From Palsa-504 sp963806335 (lineage in GTDB: Bacteria > Actinomycetota > Actinomycetes > Streptosporangiales > Streptosporangiaceae), in assembly GCA_963806335.1 (NCBI GenBank), contig CAWDXO010000009.1, positions 248,001 to 312,000 of the forward strand: a stretch of DNA of 64,000 nt, given 5' to 3'. Under the pieces are notes generated by a model. It saw only the letters and a program-made list of their open reading frames with translations. It ran no database searches and had not been told where the DNA came from. The position numbers and the translations under genes are program-made. Position 1 is the first letter of the stretch; every line of letters starts with the position of its first letter. This document shows, one piece after another, positions 32,935-41,145 of this stretch.

Positions 32935-33863
32935 CGCGTGGTCTCCGGTTCGGCGGCGGCGCGGAACTCGACCGCGTCCCTGGTGAGCTCCATATAGGCC
33001 TCCTCGAGGGTGGCGTGGTGCGCCGACACCTCGGCGAACGGCACCGCACTCTCGGTCAGCAGCGTCACCACCTTCTCGGCGGGCAGCCCGGAGACGGTGA
33101 GCGCGTCGGGCCCGGTGGCGGCGACGGTGGCCCCCGCATGGGCCAGCACCGTCATCGCCTGGGTCCGTGCGCTCGTGCGCACCGCGACCCGGTCGCCGGA
33201 GGCGGCCGCGAGCAGGTCGGCCACGCTGGTGTCGGCGATGACCTGGCCGCGGCCGGCCACCACCAGGTGGTCGGCGGTGTCTTGCAGCTCACCCATCAGG
33301 TGGCTGGAGACCAGCACGGCGCGGCCCTCGGCGGCCAGCGAGCGGAGGAACCCGCGCATCCACACGATGCCCTCGGGGTCCATGCCGTTGAACGGCTCGT
33401 CCATCATGAGCACCGGCGGGTCGCCGAGCAGCGCAGCGGCGATCCCCAGCCGCTGCCGCATGCCGAGGGAGTACCCGCCCGCCTTCCGCCGGGCCGCCTG
33501 CTCCAGGCCGGCCTGGAGCATCACCTCATCGACCCGGCGGGCGCTCAGGCCCTGGGAGTGCGCCAGCCACAGCAGGTGGTTACGGGCGGACCGGCTGGGC
33601 TGCAGCGCGGCCGCGTCAAGCAGCGACCCGACGTGGCTCAGCGGGTGCCGCAGGCTCGCGTACGGCCGCCCGCCGACCAGCGCCGTGCCCGCGTCAGCGG
33701 CATCCAGGCCCAGGATTACCCGCATCGTGGTGGACTTCCCGGCGCCGTTCGGGCCGACGAAACCCGTCACCTGGCCCGGCGTGACCGTAAAGGACATCCC
33801 GTCCAGCGCCAGCACCGGCCCGAACCGCTTCCGCAGGCCGCTAACTTCAATTGTCGCTTCCAT
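32931..33863 (-). CDS. ABC transporter ATP-binding protein
   Basis: A 310-residue ATPase of the bacitracin/antibiotic-type exporter group. Walker A is GPNGAGKST near residue 38, the signature is YSLGMRQRLG near 132, Walker B is VLMMDEPFNGMD near 153, and the H-loop is in LVSSHLMGEL near 184. The C-terminal extension is typical of DrrA-like subunits. Its stop overlaps the start of the large permease (ATGA). The gene is the first of the exporter operon and is divergent from the sensor kinase gene, with 194 bp between them. Confidence 0.95.
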   Translation of the reverse strand: MEATIEVSGLRKRFGPVLALDGMSFTVTPGQVTGFVGPNGAGKSTTMRVILGLDAADAGTALVGGRPYASLRHPLSHVGSLLDAAALQPSRSARNHLLWLAHSQGLSARRVDEVMLQAGLEQAARRKAGGYSLGMRQRLGIAAALLGDPPVLMMDEPFNGMDPEGIVWMRGFLRSLAAEGRAVLVSSHLMGELQDTADHLVVAGRGQVIADTSVADLLAAASGDRVAVRTSARTQAMTVLAHAGATVAATGPDALTVSGLPAEKVVTLLTESAVPFAEVSAHHATLEEAYMELTRDAVEFRAAAEPETTR

Positions 33864-34057
33864 GGTGCTAACGCTAGGGTCCGGCGGCCTACCCGGTCGT
33901 CACGCCGCGGAGCGGTCTTGGTAGTCACTGGCACGAGGGACTTCGGCCAGGTATCCCCCCTGAGAGGGACGGACATTATCCCGGGCCGGGGTGACGCCAG
34001 CGGCCCGGCGGGAGGCGACAATGATCTGCATGGGCACGCGGGTGATAGGCGGGGTGA
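33864..34057. promoter_or_regulatory. Divergent promoter region of exporter operon and two-component system
   Basis: A 194-bp intergenic region between the ATPase gene (minus) and the histidine kinase gene (plus). Its middle (about 33913-33983) is less GC-rich and contains TTGGTAGTCACTGGCA. The layout fits control of the exporter by the adjacent response regulator, but I cannot define its site. Confidence 0.45.
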
Positions 34058-35383
34058 GTGACTAGCACGGTGGGCAGCTGGCACAGCGGATGGGCGGCGT
34101 GGGGCCGGCGGATCGCCGCGGCGCCCGGAGCCGCCCGGTCCCGGGATCTCTCGTACGCGCCGGCCGTCGCCGGGATCCTGCTGGGGCTGGCGGCGGCGGC
34201 CGAGACGCTGGCACGGGCCGCGGTCGCCGGGACGAGCGGGCCCGTCGTGGCGGGGATGCTGATCCTGGCCTTGCTCAGCACGGTGCCGCTGGCGCTCCCC
34301 GCTCCGGTTCCGGCCGCGCTGGCGATCACCTCGGCGAGCGTGCTCTCGCTCGCGGTCTTCCAGACGCTGACGGTCGCGGGCGCGTGCGCGCAGCTGATCG
34401 CCCTCTACCGCCTCGGGGTGGCCGAGCCGCGCAGTGGCGCCCGGCGGAACTGGGCCCGGCTGCTGGCCCCGATCCTGGCCCTTCCGTTCCCGGTGCTGGC
34501 CGTGGCCGGGCTGGCGCTGACCGGGGGACGACACACGGTTTCCGAGGAAGGCATCCTGACCGTACTGCTGGCCGCGCTGGCGCCGGCGGCCGCCCTGGGC
34601 GGGATCGCGCGGCGGGCGAGCCTGCAGGAGCAAGCGCACCGGGCCGAACGGCAGGTCATCGCCGACACCCTCTTCGATCACATGGCCCGAGGGGAGCGGG
34701 CGCGGATCGCCCGTGAGCTGCACGACGTGGTCGCCCACCACATCTCCATGATTGCCGTGCAGGCCGAGACGGCCCGGCTGGCCACCCCCGGCATGCCCGC
34801 GGCCGGCGCGCAGCGGCTGCTGGAGATCGGTAACACAGCCCGGGCCGCCCTGACCGAGATGCGGCGGCTGCTTGGCGTGCTGCGCGAGGACGCCCAGGCC
34901 GCCAGCCCCAGCCAGCTGAGCCCCAGCCGGCTGGGGCCGGGCCAGCTGGTTGCTGACCGGCGTCCCCAGCCGGGCCTGCAGCAGCTCAACGAGCTGATCG
35001 ATGAGGCCAGGGACGCGGCGGGCACGGGCGTCAGGTTCATCGTGTCCGGGCCCGCGGCCAGCCTCGATCCTGGCGTCGAGCTGGCCGCGTACCGCATCGT
35101 GCAGGAAGGCCTGACCAACGCCCGCCGCCACGCGCCCGGCGCCGCTGTCGACGTGGAACTGCATTTCACCGACGACGCGCTGCGGCTGCGCATCCGCGAC
35201 AACGGGCCGGGACCGCGGGAGACGGCCGCCGGCCGCGGGCTGCCGGCCGCGGCCGGCCACGGGCTGACCGGCATGCGCGAACGCGCCGCCGCCGCCGGGG
35301 GCGAGCTGCGGACCGGCGCCGCGCGCGGCGGCGGCTTCCTGATCGAGGCCACGCTGCCGGCCAATGCGGAGGCGGCCGGATGA
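34058..35383 (+). CDS. Two-component sensor histidine kinase (HisKA_3 type)
   Basis: A 441-residue NarL-partner kinase. The N-terminal 190 residues hold about five or six membrane segments and no large extracellular domain. The phosphoacceptor His is in RIARELHDVVAHHISMIAVQ near residue 221. The ATPase domain has NARRHAPGAAVDV, RIRDNGPGP and GHGLTGMRERAAAAGGELRT. A Ser/Leu/Pro-rich linker (SPSQLSPSRLGPGQL) separates the dimerisation and ATPase domains. GTG start. The stop overlaps the response-regulator start (ATGA). Intramembrane-sensing kinases of this kind often monitor cell-envelope antibiotics and control an adjacent exporter. Confidence 0.93.
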   Translation: MTSTVGSWHSGWAAWGRRIAAAPGAARSRDLSYAPAVAGILLGLAAAAETLARAAVAGTSGPVVAGMLILALLSTVPLALPAPVPAALAITSASVLSLAVFQTLTVAGACAQLIALYRLGVAEPRSGARRNWARLLAPILALPFPVLAVAGLALTGGRHTVSEEGILTVLLAALAPAAALGGIARRASLQEQAHRAERQVIADTLFDHMARGERARIARELHDVVAHHISMIAVQAETARLATPGMPAAGAQRLLEIGNTARAALTEMRRLLGVLREDAQAASPSQLSPSRLGPGQLVADRRPQPGLQQLNELIDEARDAAGTGVRFIVSGPAASLDPGVELAAYRIVQEGLTNARRHAPGAAVDVELHFTDDALRLRIRDNGPGPRETAAGRGLPAAAGHGLTGMRERAAAAGGELRTGAARGGGFLIEATLPANAEAAG

Positions 35384-36060
35384 GCGTGCGGATCATCGTC
35401 GCCGACGACCACCACGTGGTGCGGACCGGCTTCGCCGCGCTGCTCGGTACCCAGCCGGACTTCACCGTCGTCGGCACGGCCTGCGACGGGAGCGAGGCAG
35501 TGCGGATCTGCCGCGAGCTGTCCCCCGACGTCGTGCTGATGGACGTGCGGATGCCCGTCATGGACGGCATCGAGGCCACCCGGCAGCTCGCCGGACCAGG
35601 ATCGGACCCGGGCCCGCGGATCCTGATCCTGACGACCTTCGACCTCGACGATCACGTCTACGACGCGCTGTGCGCCGGGGCCAGCGGGTTCCTGCTCAAG
35701 GACGTCACCGCCGAGCGGCTTTTCGACGCCGTGCGGGTCATCGCGGTCGGCGAGGCGCTACTGGCGCCCGCCGTGACCCGCCGCCTGATCGGCGAGTTCG
35801 CCCGGCAGCGCCCGCGGCCCGATGCCCCGCCCGCGGCCGCTCTGGCCACCCTGACCCCGCGGGAGACGCAGGTCCTGCGGCTCGTCGCCACGGGCGCGAG
35901 CAACCAGGAGATCGCCGCCCGCCTGGTCGTCACCGAGGAGACGGTGAAGACGCACGTCAGCCGGATGCTGAGCAAGCTCGGGCTGCGCGACCGCACGCAG
36001 GCGGTGGTGACCGCCTACGAGACCGGGCTGGTGGTCCCCGGGGGCGGGGAACTCCGCTAG
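35380..36060 (+). CDS. NarL/FixJ-family response regulator
   Basis: A 226-residue response regulator. The receiver domain starts VRIIVADDHHVVRTGFAALL. The phosphorylated Asp is D55 in VVLMDVRMPVMDG and the conserved Lys is in GFLLKDVTAERL near 107. The output domain is LuxR-type: LTPRETQVLRLVATGASNQE then IAARLVVTEETVKTHVSRML. It is translationally coupled to the kinase gene. The divergent ABC exporter is the most likely target. Confidence 0.95.
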   Translation: MSVRIIVADDHHVVRTGFAALLGTQPDFTVVGTACDGSEAVRICRELSPDVVLMDVRMPVMDGIEATRQLAGPGSDPGPRILILTTFDLDDHVYDALCAGASGFLLKDVTAERLFDAVRVIAVGEALLAPAVTRRLIGEFARQRPRPDAPPAAALATLTPRETQVLRLVATGASNQEIAARLVVTEETVKTHVSRMLSKLGLRDRTQAVVTAYETGLVVPGGGELR

Positions 36061-36080
36061 CGCCTGTCATGATCGGGGTC

Positions 36081-36905
36081 ATGGCGAACCAAGAAAACGG
36101 CCGGGTGATCGACGTCAACGGGATCTCCCTCTACGTCGAGGAACACGGCGAAGGCGAGCCGGTCCTGCTCCTGCACGGCTGGCCGGATTCCGCGCGGCTG
36201 TGGCGGCACCAGGTGCCTTTCCTGGCGGCGCATGGATACCGGGTCATCACGCCGGACTTGCGCGGGTTCGGCCGGTCCGAGCGCCCCGCCGAAATGACCG
36301 CGTACCGGCTGCGGAACGTGGTCGCTGACGTCAGCGCGCTGCTGGACCACCTGGATATCGAGACGGCGTACGTGGTGGGCCATGACTGGGGCGCCGCGGT
36401 AGCGTGGCTGACGGCCATTCTCGGCCCGGCCCGGGTGCGCAAGCTGACCGCGATATCGGTGCCGCATCCGTTCGCCCCGCCGACCCTGCGGCAATACGAG
36501 ATGGCCTGGTACCAGCTGTTTTTCCAGTTCACCGACGTGGCCGAGGCGACCCTGGCGTACGACGACTGGGCCTGGCTGCGGACGTTCAGCCGCGGCTACC
36601 TTGACCTGGAGCAGGCGATCGCCGACCTGTCCCGGCCGGGAGCGCTGACCGCCTCGCTGAACTGGTACCGGGCCAACCTCGCGCCGCGCATGCCGGGGCC
36701 GCCGCCCGCGCTGCCGCCGGTGGCCGCGCCGACTCTGGGCATCTGGTCGACCGGCGACCATTACCTCGACGGCGAGCGGATGAAGAACTCGGCGGCTCTC
36801 GTGCAGGGACCATGGCGTTACGAGGAAATACCCGACGCGAGCCACTGGGTGCCCTTGGACGCGCCCGACCGGCTGAACGAGCTGCTGCTTGACTGGCTGC
36901 GCTAA
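36081..36905 (+). CDS. Alpha/beta hydrolase, epoxide hydrolase type
   Basis: A 274-residue enzyme. HGWPDSARLWRHQ near residue 29 is the oxyanion segment (HGxP). The nucleophile elbow is VVGHDWGAAVAWL near 100, with Asp in the nucleophile place as in epoxide hydrolases and haloalkane dehalogenases. The C-terminal acid region is GIWSTGDHYLDGERM and the His is in PDASHWVPLDAPD. I used ATG 36081 because GGGG precedes it, against 36069. It follows the response regulator by 20 bp and may be co-transcribed, but a functional link is not evident. Confidence 0.9.
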   Translation: MANQENGRVIDVNGISLYVEEHGEGEPVLLLHGWPDSARLWRHQVPFLAAHGYRVITPDLRGFGRSERPAEMTAYRLRNVVADVSALLDHLDIETAYVVGHDWGAAVAWLTAILGPARVRKLTAISVPHPFAPPTLRQYEMAWYQLFFQFTDVAEATLAYDDWAWLRTFSRGYLDLEQAIADLSRPGALTASLNWYRANLAPRMPGPPPALPPVAAPTLGIWSTGDHYLDGERMKNSAALVQGPWRYEEIPDASHWVPLDAPDRLNELLLDWLR

Positions 36906-37312
36906 GGCAGATAGCCGGTTAGGGAAATGCCCGCGGTATGGTGTCGGCCGTCACGCGGTTAACATGATCATGAGGAAGAACGACGGAACGTTCGGGATAA
37001 AAAATGCATTTTCCCTAACGAACGGCGGTGCCTGTGCAATTGCATGTTTCCCGCTCCCCGGCGAATACGCGGCCCGTCTACCGGGCCGCGGCCTGGGCCG
37101 GGGGGAGCGGCTGCACTACCGGGTGTTCGGCGGGCCGTGGATGGCGATGAGCGTGACGATGGCGTCGGCAGGCCGCGCCAGATTTTGCCTGCGCCAAGAC
37201 TGTGCGTTTGACTGATGCAACGGCTAGCCTGCAGTTCACAGGGTGGTGAGCACGCGGCAGGCCGTGGGCCGACAGGGGCGCCGATGGCCGGCACCAGGAA
37301 CAGGAGGGTGTC
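36906..37312. other. Intergenic region with a dispersed element and no clear gene
   Basis: About 400 bp. It contains AT-richer sequence around 36985-37050 including one dispersed element copy. Short open frames to the right (such as LGRGERLHYRVFGGPWMAM near 37092-37155) do not match a family I know. The ribosome site for the next gene (AACAGGAGG) is at its right end. Confidence 0.4.
37005..37037 (+). repeat. Dispersed CCGAACGGGCC element, divergent copy 5
   Basis: Reads TGCATTTTCCCTAACGAACG then GCGGTGCCTGTGC. It keeps the T-rich lead, the CGAACG core and the GGTGCCTG end but differs at several places from copies 3, 4 and 6. Confidence 0.35.
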
Positions 37313-37972
37313 ATGGGCGAGACGCTTAGCTATCAGGGATACGGGACGACGAGCCGGACGAGCACGCACACCCTGTTCGCGCAGACGATGGGGTACGTCG
37401 CGGTCACGGTCGGCTTTTTCGCGCTCGGGGCCTACCTGGGCCGCAACCTGTCCTACGGCTGGGCCTTCGTCTGGTACATCGCCGCCTTCGCCTGCCTGAT
37501 CGGAATGAATTTCGCGGTGCGGGCGTCCGCGGCACTGGCCTCCGGCCTGCTCTTCGCGGTCGGCGTGATGCTCGGGCTCGCGCTGGCGCCGACCCTCGCC
37601 TACTACGCGACGATGAACCCGCAGATCCTCTGGCAGGCCGGCGGGGCCACCGCGCTGTTCATCGCCGGCTTCGGCGCGGCCGGGTACGCCACCCGGCGGG
37701 ATCTGGCGGCGATCGCCCGCGTGTGCTTCTGGGCCCTGCTCGCCCTCATCATCTTCGGCATCGTGCTGATCTTCATCCGCATCCCGCACGGCGAGCTGAT
37801 CTACTCGGTTCTGGGCCTGGTGATCTTCGCCGGCCTGACCATGTTCGACTTCCAGCGGCTGCGGCGCTCGACCGACCTCGACTCCGCGCCCCTGATCGCG
37901 GCGTCGATCTTCCTCGACGCGCTGAACGTGTTCCTGTTCTTCCTGCGCATCTTCTCCCGGGGCAACAACTGA
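37313..37972 (+). CDS. Bax inhibitor-1/YccA-family membrane protein
   Basis: A 219-residue protein with seven hydrophobic segments, the normal size for the family. FAQTMGYVAVTVGFFALGAY opens TM1. The C-terminal part VLGLVIFAGLTMFDFQRLRR, then LIAASIFLDALNVFLFFLRI, is the BI-1 signature, including the conserved Asp residues. Bacterial members such as YetJ are pH-sensitive calcium leak channels; that role is taken from the family. AGGAGG lies eight bases before the ATG. Confidence 0.92.
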   Translation: MGETLSYQGYGTTSRTSTHTLFAQTMGYVAVTVGFFALGAYLGRNLSYGWAFVWYIAAFACLIGMNFAVRASAALASGLLFAVGVMLGLALAPTLAYYATMNPQILWQAGGATALFIAGFGAAGYATRRDLAAIARVCFWALLALIIFGIVLIFIRIPHGELIYSVLGLVIFAGLTMFDFQRLRRSTDLDSAPLIAASIFLDALNVFLFFLRIFSRGNN

Positions 37973-37982
37973 GCTCGGGCGC

Positions 37983-39894
37983 TTAGACGGGGCGTGCCCC
38001 GAACCGCGTCACCACCGTGGCGGCGATCCGCACGGCGAACTCCGCCGCCCCGACCAGGTCCGGGGCCGGACCGCCGGCCAGCCAGCTGCTTATGAAGGCG
38101 CCGCAGAAAGCGTCCCCCGCCCCGGTGGTGTCGGTGGCCCGCGCGGGATGGGCCGCGATCGTGACCGGCGCCTCCCCCGGCACCGCGAGTACGCATCCCG
38201 CGCCGCCGAGCTTCACCGCGACCGCACCGTAGTGCCTGGTGAGACGGGCCGCCATCGTGAGCGGGTCCGGTTCGCCTGTGAGCACGGCGGCCTCATCGCG
38301 GTTGGGGAAGCACACCGCCGCGCCCTCGGTCCAGCGCAGGAACGACCTGGGCTCCATCCGGGCCAGGAAGGTGGCCGAGCCGGGATCGATGGTGACGGCC
38401 AGGCCGCGGGCCCGGGCCTCGGCCAGCAGCCACAGGGCCACCTCGAGCAGCGCCGGCTCGCAGAACGTGTATCCGGTGAGGTGCAGCGCCGCCGCGCCGT
38501 CCAGCAGGCCGGCCTGGCACGTCAGGGCGCCGCAGCCGCAGGTTGGCGCCCCGGTCGGTGAACATCGTCCGCTCCCCGTCCCGGGCCACCATGATCACGA
38601 TCGAGCCGGTGCCGACGGCGGCGTCGGCGGCCAGGTGCGCACGGACGCCGGCCCGCGCCAGTTCCTGGCGGTGGTACTCGGCGTCGCGGGCGCCGACCCG
38701 CCCGGCGAAGGTGACCTCCGCACCGAGATGAGCCATCCACGCGGCCTGGTTAGCCGCCGAGCCGCCCGGGCAGGCGCGGATCTCGGCCGGGGTGTCACTT
38801 CCCGCCGTGGTGCCGTCGAGCGGCTTCACCAGCACGTCGTTGATCACGTCACCGCAGACGACGACCCGGCCCCGGCGGGAGGCGCCAGCCGCGGCCTGCT
38901 GGGGGTTAGCCGGCCGCTGGGGGTTAGCCGGCCGCTGGGGGTTAGCCGGCCGCTGGGGGTTACGGCCGGCAAGGGGCTCGGCGGCCCGTTCGGCCCAGGA
39001 TTTGGCGATTTCCGCGGCGAGCTCGATGTTGCCGCGCGCGATGTGCAGGTTCACCGCCACGCTGGCCCCGCCGGTCGCCTCCTGGATCCGGTCGAGCAGG
39101 AAGGGGCTGACCTCCTTGCCGCGGATTCCTTGCTCGGCCGCGACGGCGAGCGCGGCGGCAAGCGCGTCGTCGAGCACGCCCGGTTCCAGCTGCAGGTCAG
39201 GGGGCAGCGGGTTCGCGACAAGCAGGGCCGATCGCTCGCCGAAGGCCGCCCTGGCCGCCATGATGTCGGCGATCTCCGCCGGGGAGTCGGCGCGCCAGTC
39301 CAGGTCATAGCCGGAATCGGAGAGCCAGAAGGCCGGGAATCGTGAGGTGCGGTACCCCACCACCGCGACGCTCAGCGTCTCCAGCCGCTCCAGCGTGGCC
39401 GGGATGTCCAGGATGGACTTCACCCCGGCCGAGACCACGGTGACCGGCGTCCGGGACAGCACGGTCAGGTCCGCCGACTCGTCGAAGTTCTCCGCCGCGC
39501 CGCGATGCACGCCGCCCAGTCCCCCGGTGGCGAACACGCGGAGGCCGGCCCGCGCGGCCAGCACGGAGGTGGCCGCCACCGTGGTACCGCCGGTCACCTT
39601 CCGCGCCATCGCGATCCCGATGTCACGGCTGCTGACCTTGACGACAGACTCGTCCGTCGCGATGCGCTCCAGCTCGTCGGCGGCCAGGCCTACCTTGGGT
39701 ACACCATCGATCAGCGCGATGGTGGCCGCGGTCACGCCCCGGTCGGCCAGGGTCACCTCGAACTGCCGCGCGGCGTCCAGGTTGCCCGGCCGCGGCAGGC
39801 CATGCGAGATGATCGTCGACTCCAGGGCCACCACGGGGCGGCCGGACTGGAGCGCTTCGCTCACCCGGGAGGACACTTCTACCAGGTACGGCAC
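37983..39894 (-). pseudogene. Pseudouridine-5'-phosphate glycosidase / PfkB kinase fusion, frameshifted
   Basis: The N-terminal 310 residues are PsuG: VVALESTIISHGLPRPGNLD near 20, VKVSSRDIGIAMARKVTGGT near 84, ATGGLGGVHRGA near 116. After a repeat linker (NPQRPA) a PfkB sugar kinase begins, VVVCGDVINDVLVKPLDGTT. Near 38515-38545 the frame shifts, and the kinase continues as GLLDGAAALHLTGYTFCEPA to DTTGAGDAFCGAFISSWLAG, the GAGD catalytic motif. Together the enzymes phosphorylate pseudouridine (PsuK role) and split the phosphate into uracil and ribose-5-phosphate. Both halves are otherwise well preserved, so the shift may be a sequencing error. Confidence 0.85.
38900..38953 (-). repeat. 18-bp coding tandem repeat, three perfect units (NPQRPA linker)
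   Basis: Three identical 18-bp units, TGGGGGTTAGCCGGCCGC on the plus strand, followed by a partial fourth. They encode the hinge between the glycosidase and kinase domains of the PsuG-PfkB fusion. Confidence 0.93.
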
Positions 39895-39936
39895 GGGATC
39901 GATTCTCTCACTCCCCCGGCAGGGTCCCGGCGGCGG

Positions 39937-40150
39937 CTAGTACCCCTCCGGCCCGACGATGTTGAGCAGCGGCTCGCCCGCGGCGTAGCGGGCCAGCTGA
40001 TCCCGGACGACGGCCATGGCGCGCGGGACGGCCTGCGTCGTCGCGCCGGCTACGTGCGGCGTGAGCAGGAGACCAGGCGCGGACCAGAGCGGATGGGAGT
40101 CCGGGAGCGGCTCGGGATCGAGGACGCCATGACGCGAGGCTACCCGTGAC
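39937..40150 (-). pseudogene. C-terminal remnant of a D-2-hydroxyacid dehydrogenase
   Basis: One minus-strand frame ending in TAG reads GVLDPEPLPDSHPLWSAPGL, then LLTPHVAGATTQAVPRAMAV and VRDQLARYAAGEPLLNIVG. This is the standard C-terminus of the family, with the catalytic His in TPHVAG. Upstream of about 40150 the frame has no start and runs into the 3' region of the universal stress gene, and the catalytic and Rossmann parts are missing. It is a truncated relic of about 65 residues. Confidence 0.7.
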
Positions 40151-40191
40151 CGCCGGAGCCATCGCGCGCGGCCGGAGCTACCGGCGGATTA

Positions 40192-40731
40192 CTACCTGGC
40201 GGCGTAGGAGCCCTGGAGGTCGCGCTGCCACGAAGCGGGCACGTGGTCCGCCGGGTGGTTCGCGGCCGACTCAGCCGAGCCGATGATGACGACCGGGCAC
40301 GCGGAGGCGCGCAGGCAGGCCCGGATGACGGGTCCAGCGGCGCGGTACGGGTCCGGGCCGTACGATGTGCGGCCGAGCACCAGCATGTCCGCGTCCGGGG
40401 CGTGGTCGAGCAGCACGCGTGCCGCAAGCCCCTCGGCTATCTCGGTGCGGATCCGGACGCCGGGATTCCGGCTGACCGCCTCGGCGACCGCTTTGCGCAG
40501 CACGTTGCGGGCTGCGCCCCAGCTTCCGTTGGACGGCCTGGGGGCCGGGACGGCATAGCTAGCGACCTGGTGACACGCAGACTCCAGGGCGAGCACCGCG
40601 AGGACATCAGCGGCGCGCAGGCTAGCCTCCCCGCATGCCCACCTGAGTGCGGCCACGGACTCGGCCGAGCCATCGACGCCCACTACGATACGCCGAACGC
40701 CGGGGTCTCGAGCGTTGGAACCTATTGCCAT
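40192..40731 (-). CDS. Universal stress protein (UspA family)
   Basis: A 179-residue single Usp domain. RRIVVGVDGSAESVAALRWA near residues 13-32 is the first strand with the ATP-site Asp. The distal part reads HAPDADMLVLGRTSYGPDPY, then CLRASACPVVIIGS, where the usual GxxG-x9-GS phosphate loop is degenerate, so ATP binding may be weak or absent. A 20-residue basic/polar tail follows. It is monocistronic. The remnant at 12520 may come from a related gene. Confidence 0.88.
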   Translation of the reverse strand: MAIGSNARDPGVRRIVVGVDGSAESVAALRWACGEASLRAADVLAVLALESACHQVASYAVPAPRPSNGSWGAARNVLRKAVAEAVSRNPGVRIRTEIAEGLAARVLLDHAPDADMLVLGRTSYGPDPYRAAGPVIRACLRASACPVVIIGSAESAANHPADHVPASWQRDLQGSYAAR

Positions 40732-41145
40732 GAATTTCCTATCCGTCCGCTATCTCTGACGCTTTCGTCCGTCCCGCCACAGCCGTACCGCCAGAGTTTG
40801 CCAATTCTTGACTGACAGTTTCCGATCGTAGACCGCGAGAAGGTGCCCTGACGAGAGGTGCGAGCGCTTTTGTTGGCGCCGCTAAACCTCCCCCGAGCCC
40901 CTGTAGTTATCGTACCGTTATTAGGTGTATGGCCGAAAAAGACCAAGTGACTATCTTGTCCGCGGCGGCCCGGAATTGTCTAGGTTTACGGATGTTGTTA
41001 TGGGGGCGGGATTGGGTTTAGGTGCGGAATTGGCGGGGGTGGTGAGGGCTTGGCAGTCGGACGGGGTTGGGCGGGTGAGGGCAGTGCTGCGCAGAGTGCG
41101 CCTAGGCGGGGGCAAGCACCACGGCCCGTTCGGCACAAGAAGGCT
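40732..41145. other. Intergenic region between usp and sbcC
   Basis: About 410 bp with no convincing gene. The left part should carry the usp promoter. The plus strand from about 40965 to 41090 is G-rich with many GGG runs (for example ATGGGGGCGGGATTGGG). A dispersed element copy lies at the right end next to the sbcC stop. Confidence 0.4.
41108..41143 (-). repeat. Dispersed CCGAACGGGCC element, copy 6
   Basis: The minus strand reads CCTTCTTGTGCCGAACGGGC then CGTGGTGCTTGCCCCC. It begins three bases after the sbcC stop codon on the same strand. Core and GGTGCTTG end match copies 3, 4 and 7. Confidence 0.6.

Noticed and set aside
38985..39005. GGCCCGTTCGG match to the dispersed motif
   Set aside because: It lies inside the conserved PsuG coding sequence and lacks the T-rich lead; similar chance matches occur near 8008, 23485 and 33715.
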